Part shown: positions 22,406-33,047 of the stretch, in pieces | Layout of the letters: each line of letters begins with the position of its first letter | Numbering within the stretch: position 1 is the stretch's first letter | Position numbers and translations under genes: made by a program | The notes under the pieces: model-generated | What the model was told of the DNA's origin: nothing | The model's database searches: none | What the model saw: the letters and a program-made list of their open reading frames with translations, nothing else | Assembly: GCA_015143295.1 (NCBI GenBank) | Contig: CM026571.1 | Span: 31,276,505-31,340,504 of the forward strand | Length of the DNA: 64,000 nt | From: Tetracentron sinense | Taxonomy: Eukaryota > Streptophyta > Magnoliopsida > Trochodendrales > Trochodendraceae | Direction: 5' to 3'

Positions 22406-23040
22406 GGTTAGGAAGTTTGTTATATCTAACTGCAAGTAGGCCAGACATAATGTTTAGAGTTTACATTTGTGCAAGATTTCAATCTTGTCCAAAAGAATCA
22501 CACATGATATCGGTAAAAATGATTTTTAGGTATCTACTAAGCACAATTGATTTAGGATTTTGGTATCCAAAGAACACATCACTAGACCTAGTTAGCTACT
22601 CAGATGTTGACTTTGCTGGATGCAAAGTTGATAGGAAAAGCACAAGTGACACTTGTCACTTCTTAGGACACTCACTTGTTTCATGGTTTAGTAAGAAACA
22701 AAATTCAGTTGCTTTATCTACAGCTGAGGTTGAGTATATAGCAACTGAAAGTTGTGCTCAAATTCAATATATGAAACAATAATTGGAAGACTTTAAATTA
22801 TACTATAATCAAATTCCAATTAAATGTAATAACACAAGTGCAATATTCATGACCAAAAATCTTATTCAACACTCAATAACAAAACACATTGAAATAAGAT
22901 ATCACTTCATAAGAGATCATGTTCAAAATGGGGATGTTATATTGGAGTTTGTAGATACAAACAACCAACATGTTGACATATTTACAAAACCCTTATAATA
23001 TGAAAGATTTAATTTATTGAAAAGAGAATTGGGAATGGCC
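22406..23040 (+). pseudogene. Ty1/copia RT C-terminus and RNase H
   Basis: Recognisable copia signatures occur in order: SLLYLTASRPDIMF, YSDVDFAGCKVDRKST, VALSTAEVEYIA, then HIEIRYHFIRDHV and VDIFTKPL. This is the end of the pol polyprotein, with the RNase H acidic residues present. In-frame TAA codons interrupt it at 22780-22782 and 22996-22998. The reading begins abruptly at the edge of a MITE-like repeat. It is a plain pol relic, not translated as a whole. Confidence 0.9.
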
Positions 23041-23204
23041 AGTCAAAATGAACTTAAATGATCACTCTCATGCCAAAATTGTACTCAATTATGAAATCTT
23101 ATGTCTTAATATTCAAAAATGAACTAAAATTGTTTGATTATGATAAATGTATGTTTTGAATGTTTAGGACAAAAAATTTGGATGCTAAATTAACCAAAGA
23201 TTAA

Positions 23205-23660
23205 ATGCAAAATGGATTAGATATGAAAAAAAGGATTTTCTCAGTGTTTACACTGATTTCGTCGACGAAATCAGAAGCACAATGGAGATTCGACGACGAA
23301 TCCATGTTTTGGAGAAAACAAAATGTTTTCTTTATCCATTTCGGCGACGAAACTGAAAGTACTATTCAATTTCAGCAACGAATTTATTTCAATCAGGGAA
23401 CGGTAAGCTTCCTGTCTCAATTTCGGCGACGAATTCTTTGGGCAAACCCATTTCGGCGACGAAATTGATCGAGTGTATAAATAAAAACCCCCAAATCCAA
23501 AACTTTTCAAATCATTTCTCTTAAACCTCAAGTTAGGTTTTCCCACCTTTTTTCACTATTCCATTGAGCCTTCGATCAAAACCCTTCCATTGTGATTCAA
23601 ATCAATACCAACTCATTCCAAATCATCTTTTTGACCTAGAATCACCTACTCTACTCATTC
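23205..23660 (+). promoter_or_regulatory. Internal promoter-like region before the env-position ORF
   Basis: Six related motifs begin with GATTTCGTCGACGAAATC (23255-23272), an 18 bp perfect palindrome. They continue with variants such as tttcggcgacgaaa up to 23466. TATAAATA follows at 23476-23483, and the env-position ORF starts at ATG 23664. The same motif type and order (array, TATA, leader) is found in the 3' LTR of this element at 57854-58080. It is inferred to drive a separate transcript of the downstream ORF. Confidence 0.5.
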
Positions 23661-23663
23661 AAA

Positions 23664-23877
23664 ATGGTTAGAACTAAGAACCCGAGTGAACAACCACCAA
23701 AGAAGAAAGCTCACATAGCAAAAGGAAAAGAAGTTGCTCCATCCTCCATGACAATTATTAAGAAGTTCAAAGCAATCAAAGATGCGAAGAGATATAAAGA
23801 AAAGTTCTTATTCTTCACTCTACGGTAAGGTTGTTAACTTTGCCAAATTAGAGCTATACGGTTTAGGAGTCATTCAA
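23664..23877 (+). pseudogene. Env-position ORF, piece 1
   Basis: Begins MVRTKNPSEQPPKKKAH, a basic and proline-rich start typical of the 'putative plant transposon protein' ORFs found downstream of pol in SIRE-like elements. A one-base frame change near 23828 (at cggtaagg) is needed to keep the coding sense. It is cut at 23877 by the Tekay insertion, whose TTCAA duplication restarts the ORF at 35559. Its function in the element is unknown. Confidence 0.6.
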
Positions 23878-26219
23878 TGGCGCGCCCCAAAATACCCCAT
23901 AGGAGTTAAGGGATACTTTAGGTGTGACTATTTTTGACCTGGCAAACCATCCTGTAATGAACAAGGTAAAACATAATACCATAACGACAATAATCAGAGA
24001 TATGAAACAGAGTGCGGAAGCTCATAAAAGGTGCGGAAGTGTAAACCAAAATTTTCTTTTTTATAACCATGGTTGGTATTCCAAGTTCTATTCAAAACAT
24101 ATCAAAGTAAAGGTAGACATGCCCACCTATCAAAATACAAAAGAAACTCTCGTAGTTACTCGGCTCAACAGTAATCTAGACACGGCCACACATCTAGATC
24201 TCTATTTACTTGCGTCTGCATCGGGATAGGCGGCTCTTTCTTTTCCACATATTCCTCTTCAACCGAAGGCTCGGGGTCGAAGGCACCCTTCGGACCTTCC
24301 GACATGAAAGTACGGCTAAGTATGGAATACTCAGCGAGTACAAGCTACTAGCTAACAATAGTAATAACAAAACACAATAGAAACAACGAGATATAATTCA
24401 CCACATCAATTTAAACAATTATTACAACATATGACATTCATAGTATCAAGTCAAAGCAACGTAATAATCGTGACATGCATGAGTGAATGCGAAAACTCCG
24501 ATAAAACTCATACCTTAAAAGTCATGTCTTATTCTTGAAAATAGTCTTTCATATTTTTCAAAACTTACTTGTCATGTTAAAACTTGTTCTTGTCTCGTGG
24601 GAATCAAATGTGTCTTGTCTTGCTTGGAATCACTTGTCTTGTTTGTCTTGCTTGCTATAACTTGACTTGTTTTCTTGTGAGCCAGATGTTAGTGCCCTTA
24701 TAGTGACTTGTGAGCCGGGAATGTAAATTCTATTCGGTAAATATATATATATAGAAAAGGTACACCAACATCCTTGACCGGCCCTCTGTCCGGCATTATC
24801 AACTTGTTTTCTTGTGAGCCAGGTATGACATATCTTGTGATATGCCCTACCCTTGACCGGCCCGATGTCCGGCTTTATCATTTGTTTCGTGAATCACATT
24901 TCTTGTTCTTGTTGTTTCTTATATACATATACTTGAAAATCTCAATTCATGAGTGCATGCATGTGTACTTGTGTGTTGTAATTCGTGGGCATAATAATAA
25001 CATGAAAAGATTGGGGACAATAAATAGCATTTCCACAATTATAAGCATATGAGAAATTTTGGAAACTAATGAAGCATATTATCATATTTACTCATTTCTG
25101 GGGAAGGATCCCTAGTTCATAATTCATAGATTTTATTCCACATTTCACACATGCATTACATCAAACATCTTGCATGCAATATCTCTTAAACCTTTATTTA
25201 TTTTTCATTAGTCTTGATGTTCAAAGTCATTCATGCATTTTATCAAACATGTGGGGTTCACATTCTTGTAGCCATTTATTTCATATTTTTCATCCACACA
25301 TTTCATCAAACACATGAGGTGTGTTCATTATGAGTACAATGCCCTTCCACCGTTTTACATCACATCATACATCACAACAGTTGACATCCAATCGCCTCAA
25401 CACCCAACATCATCCATACATTCCATCTACCCTTCCATCTTTAAGTTATCTTGCATAATTTTTAGGAATCATTGGTTTTAAAGGATAATAGGGGTATACA
25501 TTATTAAATCATAATCCATTTCAAGGGAAATCTAGGTTAATACTAAGTTAGTTAGTAAGGGTGTACTAACCTTGGTGATCAATACTTGATCTTGGAGAAA
25601 AACCCTTGTTTGAAACCCCCAACTTGATAGAGGATGATCCACTTGAAGAAGATGCTTTAAGTTTGACATGGGGAGAGATCCAACCTTGATCTTGCTTCTC
25701 TTGATCTTCAATCTCTTAAATCCACAAGCCTTACCTTGGATTCTCCAAACTCTCCTCTCTCCTTTCCTCTCCCTTAAGTCTAAGAAAATCCCCAAATGAG
25801 ATCCCCTCATAAGTCAAGGGTTTAAAACCCTTAAATTCGGTATCAGCACACGCGTGCGATCGATCGCACACCCTTGCAATTGATCGCAGATCCCTGCGAT
25901 CTGTCGCACCTGGAGGGAAAATATCGCACTTGATCTAGAATATTTTTGACCAATTTCACCTGCTAGCGATCGATCGCAAGTTATCGCACCTAACTTGCGA
26001 TCGATCGCACTCCTCAAATTTTTGATTCTTCTCCCTGCAAACCCATATGGGTATATCCAACCTCATTTTCATCATCCTTTGGGCTCTAAACTCTCTCCTT
26101 CTTGCTGCACATGGGTCGTTATCACCCAATTTATCATAATCACAAATTTGAAACACAGGGAATGTCATTTGACTTTGAATACACTATTTACTAGCCATAA
26201 AAAGTTCTGGGGTGCTACA
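23878..26219 (-). repeat. Tekay 3' LTR
   Basis: 2342 bp. It is shorter than its partner because it has fewer copies of an 85 bp unit and lacks about 97 bp in the GCGATCGATCGC cluster. Confidence 0.9.
25827..26009 (-). promoter_or_regulatory. GCGATCGATCGC cluster and TATA-like box, 3' LTR
   Basis: TGCGATCGATCGCA at 25855-25868 and 25996-26009, GCGATCGATCGC at 25966-25977, and several decayed forms (caattgatcgc, gcgatctgtcgc). In the transcription direction (leftward) they are followed by TTTTAAAC at about 25834-25827, the best TATA-like match. Confidence 0.5.
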
Positions 26220-26329
26220 TCCTCCCCCCTTACAAAAATTTCATCCTCGAAATTTGGACGATACATACATGTACAAAACAAAAAGAAAATATAAAAGAGA
26301 ACGCCAAAGTTCTAATCAAACAATCAAGG

Positions 26330-27640
26330 ATATTTTTCCCTCACTTCGGCCTCTCGCTCCTATGTAGCCTCTTCCCTCGAATGGTGTTACCATCTTACAA
26401 GGACTAAGGGAATGGTCTTGTTACGTAGGACTTGATCCCGCTTGTCCAAGATCTGGATTGGTTGTTCTATTAGCGTGAGATCCTCCCGAATGTCTACCGG
26501 ATCAAGCTCGATTACTTGTGAAGGGTCCATGATATATTTTCGAAGCACAGAGACGTGAAATACATTGTGGACCGCCGCCATATGAGCGGGTAGAGCAATC
26601 CAGTATACAACTTCACTCACTCTGGTGATGATTTCGAATGGACCCACATATCTCGGGCTGAGTTTGCCTCTCCTTCCAAACCTCATAACGCCCTTTGTCA
26701 GCGAGACTTTAACAAAGACCATATCACCCACTCTAAACTCTAAATCTCGCCTTCGGTTGTCGACATAGCTCTTTTGGCGATCCTGTGCAGCCTTCAACAT
26801 TTCTCTGATTACCTTGACCCTATTTGTGGTCTGTTTAATCAACTCGGGGCCTAACACCTTCCTCTCCCTAACTTCATCCCTATACAAGGGAGACCTGCAA
26901 CTTCTCCCGTATAAAGCCTCGAAGGGTGCCATTTGGATACTTGCCTGATAGCTATTGTTGTAAGCGAACTCAACCAGAGACAAGTAGTCTTCCCAACTCT
27001 CCTTGAAGTCTAGCATACAAGCTCGGAACATATCATCTATCACCTGATTCACTCTCTCAGTTTTCCCGTCAGTCTGTGGATGAAAAGTCATACTAAAGTC
27101 CAAACGGGAACCCATGGTGCTCTGAAAGCTCTTCCAAAACCTAGATGTAAATCTTGGATCCCTATCCGAAACAATGCTCATTGGCACTCCATGCAATCAG
27201 ACTATTTCTTTGATGTACAATGCCACCAATTGGTTCGAATTAAAAGTAGTTTGATACGGCAAGAAATGTGCAAACTTCGTCAAACAGTCTACCACAACCC
27301 ATATTGCATTTGAGTTCCTTGTCGTCTGTGGCAAGCCAACAATGAAGTCCATGGAGATGTGCTCCCATTTCTACTCGGGAATTGGGACGGACTGTAATAG
27401 ACCCGGCGGTCTCTTGTGCTCTGCCTTCACTTGTTGGCACACCAAGCATTGGGATACATACTCTGCAACATCCTTTTTCATGTTCCACCACCAAAAATGC
27501 TCCTTGAGGTTTCGGTACATCTTTATACCCCCAGGATGCACTGTATACTTGGAACGGTGGGCTTCGTCCAAAATCTCTCTCCGGAGATCTACATCTGCCA
27601 GGACACAAAGTCTACCCTTGAACGTGATTGCCCCATCACC
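26330..27640 (-). pseudogene. Tekay integrase with chromodomain-like tail
   Basis: The HHCC zinc-binding region reads [17 protein letters not shown] then [11 protein letters not shown]. Core blocks are MDFIVGLPQ, SDRDPRFTSRFWKS and HPQTDGKTERVNQ, carrying the D,D,E triad. A TGA stop at 27199-27197 separates the first and second acidic residues. The C-terminus has VFHVSVLRKYIMDP and then a chromodomain-like end (IPLVLVRW, later EAT followed by TAG where Trp is usual). Such tails tether Tekay integrases to heterochromatin. Broken here. Confidence 0.85.
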
Positions 27641-27849
27641 GTTCATGGCGAACTCATTGCTTCCTTTGCTAACCGCCTTGTCACGGAAAGCAAATAACTC
27701 GGCATCCGCTACTTGCAAATCCTGGATCCAATCTAAGATGCACAGTTTCACCGTGATATTTGCCATTAGTGGCCCATGGGTAGAAGGACTGAAACTAATG
27801 TCGAGGTTGGATGCATCCTCCAACAACTTCCACTCTCGAACCATCATAT

Positions 27850-28127
27850 ATGCAACAAGTCCCTTTGACTTGCTACTCAATGCATCCGCCACCATGTTTG
27901 CTTTACCCGGGTGGTATTGGATGGAGTACTCATAATCTTTAAAAAATTCTACCCAACTTCTTTGCCTCGGATTCGGCTCTTTATGAGAAAACAGATACTT
28001 CAAACTTTTATGATCCGTGAACACTTCGAACTGTTCCCCGTAAAGGTAGTGACGCCATATCTTCAATGCAAACACGACTGCGGCTAACTCCAAGTCATGG
28101 GTAGGATAGTTCTTCTCATGATCCTTT
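27850..28127 (-). pseudogene. Tekay RNase H
   Basis: [33 protein letters not shown] and [13 protein letters not shown] are the standard gypsy RNase H blocks carrying the acidic catalytic residues. The part is open from 28093 and continues into the integrase zinc-binding region. Confidence 0.85.
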
Positions 28128-28132
28128 AACTG

Positions 28133-30829
28133 TCAGGATGCATAACCGATAACCTTCTTGTTTTGCATCAATACACATCCTAACTCCACATGCAAGACAT
28201 TACTATAAACAACAAAACCGCCACTCCCGAATGGCACTGTGAGGATGGGAGCCGAAGTGAGCCTCTTCTTCAACTCTTGGAAGCTTGCTTCACACTTATT
28301 GCCCCAAACAAATTTGGCATTCTTCCTAGTAAGATAGGTGAGTGGTGCCGCTAAACTAAAGAATCCCTCTACAAATCTCAGGTAATAGCCTGCCAACCTG
28401 AGGAAACTACGTATCTCGGTGACACTCTTAGGTCTCTCCCAGCTCACAACTGGCTCTATCTTCACCAGATCAACTGAGATGCCATCGACTGACACCACGT
28501 GGCCTAGGAATGCCACTTTCTTTAGCTAGAATTCGCACTTACTCAATTTGGCATATAGCCTATGCTCTCTCAACATCTCCAGAGCAAGGCGGAGGTCTCG
28601 CGCGTGATTTTCTCGTGTCTGGGAATACACTAAAATATCGTCAATGAACACAATCACGCATCAATCCAAGTACGATCAGAACAACTGGTTCATCAGATCC
28701 ATAAAGGTTGTCGACGCATTCATGAGACCGAAAGGCATGACAAGAAACTCGTAGTGCCCGTACCGAGTCCTGAAAGCCGTCTTTGGAATATCTTCTGTCT
28801 TGATCTGTAATTGATGATACCCCGATCTAATATCAATCTTAGAGAAGAATCTCGCTCCCTTTAATTGGTCAAATAAGTCGTCTATCCGTGGTAAATGATA
28901 ACGGTTCTTGATCGTGACCTTGTTTAATTGTTAGTAGTCAATACACATACGCATTGAGCCATCTTTCTTCTTCACAAACAGCTCTAGGGCACCCATGGTG
29001 AGACACTCGGTCTAATGAATCTCAGGCCTTATAGTTCATCAAACTGTTGATAAGTGCTTAATTTTGCTTAATTATTCCCATTTAAATAAGCATTATCATA
29101 CTTCTTTGGTTTATATCTTCATTTTACACGTAAAGTGGTGTATTCTCTTCTCACCATTGCGTTGTCCTCTTTCTCTTAATTTTCATGATACATTTGCATG
29201 TATTCATACATGTCTTCAAAGGCCGCATGCAAAATATTTTTAAGAGAGACTTATTACGTGTATTTATTTTTTGTAGGAATCCTAATCCCAGACTACTCTC
29301 GGGATTCAAGAAGTCCAAAGTTTCAAACAGTCCATGTTCAACCCAAAGATCTAAAGGAGCTAGAGCCCAAAGAGCAAAGCCCAAGCCAAAAGTCTAAGAA
29401 GCCAAGTCTCAAGTCAAAGAGTCAAAGCCCAAGAGCAAAGCCCAAGACCAAGTATAGAAAGATTCTACAACATGGCTGGAGAATCTGAGGAAGATATGGA
29501 TTAATATGATTTTGGTATAAAAAGGGTGGAACTCTCTTGAATTAGAAAGAAGAAGTGTGCTATATTGATGTTTCTATTTCAGAAAAAAGGAGAAAGCCTA
29601 TTTTGGTCACAAGAACTCTTTATTTTGGGTGGATTTTGGAATTCAAGCAAGGAGCTTAATGGAGGCCAACTACATCTACAAGAAAAGCAAGAAATTTCGT
29701 GGATGGCTAGAGGAGTGTTATTATTTAGCAACCAATCTCAAACAAAGAATGAGGATTTCCCGGATTCCCGCCTAATCTGGACAATACTTACTAATTTAGA
29801 CATAACTTTTGACTCAAAATTCGGATTAAGGCAAGGTTTGATGTTTTGGAAAGAAGACTTAAAGGGGAATAAAATTATTCACGAAGATCTCCTAATTCGA
29901 ACGTTTAAGGGGTCAAAACATATCATCAAGTAGAGGGAAGTGCAATTTTGGTTGGAATTTTGGAATTAGAAGTTTCTCTTTTGTTTTTTTTCTCTTCTCT
30001 TCTTCCCTTTAGTCTATATAAACCTAAAGTGAGAGACTTTTGGGGCTCTCTAATCTTTTCTCATTCTCTTTTCTCTCTTCTTCTTTTAGCTTTTTTTTTG
30101 AGTTATTTTATTGTAGTGTTTGGAACACCATTAAGGAGGATGACAACTCCAATCATGGTGGGCTAAACACATTTCTAAGGTTAGGGATTTGAAACCTTTT
30201 TCCGATTTATGTGGATGATGTGGATGGTTTGATCATTAATTTTAATTGAATAGTTCTTATTTTGGTTAATTGTTCTTCTCTATATGCTCTTTGATTTCAT
30301 ATGATCTATTGATATATGGAATGCTTGGATCCCCTGTGAGTTAGATACAGAGTACTCTTCAAATTTCTCTAATTATTCAATTGAATTTAATGGTCAGTGG
30401 TTTTATCGTATAATTTTCCATCTAGGTTAAATCTTTATTTAATTCTAGATGTGTTTTCATCCAAATCTAAGCATAAGGAGGGATAGGTGGATTTTCCTGA
30501 AGCCTTAGACCTCTTTTTCATTGCTTTACAGTTATCAGTGATTTTTGCTCCATTCTCATTGAGTGGAAAACCGATTTTAAATCTCTTCTTTTTAGATTTC
30601 GTTTCCTTAATTCTTGTTGCACAATAGTCAATCCCTGTGGATTCGACCCTGTGCTCACCAGATACATCAACTGTGTCACTTGTGCACTCGCAAGTATATT
30701 ATTTTTACTCTTGATTTTATGTCCATTAATTTGGATTAAATTAAGTTGTAACAACTGTACCTTCAACTCTTTGAGTTCAATCAGGGTCATCCTATAAAGA
30801 GTCCTGGAGATCAGTAGTGCCCCGAGCAA
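28133..30829 (-). pseudogene. Tekay reverse transcriptase, split by a solo LTR
   Basis: The RT N-terminus (SRTLYRMTLIELKELKVQL, about 30822-30760) is separated from the rest by the solo LTR 29048-30753. The rest (29042 downward) shows FIRPSVSPW, KKDGSMRMCIDY, the catalytic [11 protein letters not shown] near 28650-28620, and FLGHVVSVDGISVD at 28510. Stops fall in the fingers and palm regions. Confidence 0.85.
29048..30753. mobile_element. Solo LTR (Tat-like), 1.7 kb, nested in the Tekay RT
   Basis: Begins TGATAAGTGCTTAA and ends TTGTAACA, with a perfect ACTGT target duplication on both sides (29043-29047 and 30754-30758). Near the right end is gtggattcgaccctgtgctc, a phrase common near the ends of Tat/Ogre-type gypsy LTRs. 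TATA-like sequences occur near 29517 and 30015. No primer-binding site, polypurine tract or coding domain is inside, so it is a solo LTR. The family assignment is from memory. Confidence 0.75.
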
Positions 30830-30935
30830 GCTCTATTGCGAACTCAATCTCCCGATTAGGAGGCAATCTAGGCAATTCCTTTGCAAATACATCCGAGAAC
30901 TCACCCACAACTGGAGTGGTTGAGGAGTTTTGTGC

Positions 30936-31319
30936 CTATGGGTTTTCTAAGTTTAAAGCTGGGAAGCGAGCAATGTCCCTTCTTTGTAGCCCTCGAAAAT
31001 AAAATGGCTTAACTCCTTCTGGCTTGAAGTTCACCACCTTCTCAAAGCATGCCACATGTCCATGGTGAGTCAACAACCAATCCATTCCAAGGATGATATC
31101 GAAGTCCAGGTCTTGAAAATCCAGAATGATCAGGTCGGCCAACAACTCATTATGTCTTACTTGAACCACACTGTCCTTGTATATCTGGCCCGTGTCAACT
31201 GACTCGCTAAGCGGAGTCGAAATGGTTAACTCCTGCTCTAATGGACTAGATTCATTTGAAAAGTCTTTCGCAAAACTAGGCGAAACGAAGGAATGAGTGG
31301 ATCCTGTGTCGATCAACAC
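30936..31319 (-). pseudogene. Tekay aspartic protease
   Basis: The active-site motif reads LIDTGSTHSFVSPSFA, with the second conserved element IILGMDWLLTHH. The order and spacing match gypsy pepsin-like proteases that process Gag-Pol. The stretch is open over 127 codons, but the neighbouring gag and RT parts are broken. Confidence 0.85.
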
Positions 31320-31559
31320 TCAAGCTAGACATTCATTTACTAGCAACGCTCCTGTGTAATTAAATAACTAACCTCAATAGATTTCAAACAAGAACATACA
31401 TCATACATAGGTAACCTATTGTATAACTAACAAACATATATTATAATAATAAGCATTCACAACTTAAAACTCTAGCATTCTTGCGTAACTTGCACGACGT
31501 CATCGGATGCACGTGTATCCCGCTCGGACAAGGCGAAGACTCGGCCCAGAGTTACTTGA

Positions 31560-32728
31560 CGAGGAGGTCGGGTAGACTGTGAAGGCCACGATGTCGGTGA
31601 TGAGCTCTGCTAAGAAGACTGCCTGACAGGGGGCCTACTCCCTTGAGACTGAGCCGACATCTGACGGGGGGGACAATCTCGAATCATGCGGCCTTGATCA
31701 TCACAATGAAAGCATCCACCTGATATCTTCTGGTAATCTCCTACCAAATGCCTCCTACCACAATAGGTACAAGGCTTATAAGAGTAGGTGGAGGGCGCAT
31801 ATCCCGTGGCTTGAGATAATGCGGGGCGAGGAGCCTGTGTAGTAGTCGAGCGTACCGCCTGAGGAAAAAAAGGGCGGGTAGACTAAGGTGCCGAGTATAA
31901 CCTCTGTGACTATGCTGGCCCTGCAGGCTGATATGAAGTAGTCCTAGCTCTCTTCTCCCGTGAACTACTGGATTGGCCTTTCTCCATTTCTCTTATCTTG
32001 AAGAACTCCTCAGAATTTGACTCTGCCAAGAGTGCTTTATGCACAACTTCTGAGTATGTCTCATGCCTGAACATTGAGACCCTATCCTTGAGATAAGCCT
32101 TCAATCCCCTTTCAAATTTTCAGGCCTTCATAACCCCTGTCGCTATCATATGTGGAGCAAACCTGGATATCTCTGAAAACTTGGCTTCATAAGTCGCCAT
32201 TGACATATTACCTTGCTTCAAGGTAATGAACTCAACCTCCTTCTTTTCCTTCATTCCAATGGGGAAGTACTTCTTGTAGAAGACGTCCAAGAATTCTCCC
32301 TAAGTCCATTCTTGACCTTGGCTGGTCAAATCCCGGGTCCGTATCGCGGATCTCCACTAATGGTCGGTCTCACCCTCTAGCATAAAGGCGGCCCAGGTGA
32401 CTCTCTCTGCCTCTTTAGGCAACAATACGGAGAATATCTGTTCAAGTTGCTGGATCCATGCTTCGGCGGCTAGTGGATCGATGCTTCCACAAAACACCAG
32501 AGGTCTCATCATCCGGAAGGCTTCTATCCCTGCTTGTGCTCGATTTGGAAGAGCAGCTATGAGTGCGGCATTAGGAGGTGGAGTAGCGGGTTGCTTCGCT
32601 GCTAACATAGCCAAAGTCTCGGCTATAGATGCAAAGGCTTGAGCAAAGTCGGGTTGTTCATCACCCGAGGGGACATCACTTCCACTACCCCTTGTATTGT
32701 ATCCGCGACCCCGCGCACTGCGTCTCAT
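31560..32728 (-). pseudogene. Tekay gag
   Basis: Starts MRRSARGRGYNTRGSGSDVP at 32728, followed by a gag core (GIEAFRMMRPLVFCGSIDPL, WIQQLEQIFSVL) and, after frame changes, LKAYLKDRVSMFRHE. A CCHC zinc knuckle near 31720-31671 reads CFHCDDQGRMIRDC with Arg in place of the His. In the intact family gag forms the particle and binds RNA. This copy has several in-frame stops. Confidence 0.8.
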
Positions 32729-33047
32729 GATTTACTCCTGAGAACGACAGTACAACATGAGTCTAACTCAGATATCCATTTAATAACCATTTCACAATTC
32801 CTAATAATTGCTAAGCATTAAACTATTCATCCAAGGTATACATAACAACATGATAGGCATACAATTCATGTTTCTAGTGTATGACACTGAGTTTGGTTGG
32901 GTTAGTACCGGTTATGAACGACTAAGACCAAGAATTAGTCTATACTTGGAATACAACTCTTCGGAATGACCCTATTGCTTTGCTCAATTACGGTATCAGT
33001 TCTAAGTGACCCTAGGGACTCTAACGCCTAAGCTCTGATACCAATTC

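Noticed and set aside
29048-30753. A gene of about 120 codons at 29565-29933.
   Set aside because: It lies wholly within a solo LTR, has no recognised domain, and is explained by chance openness in the leader.
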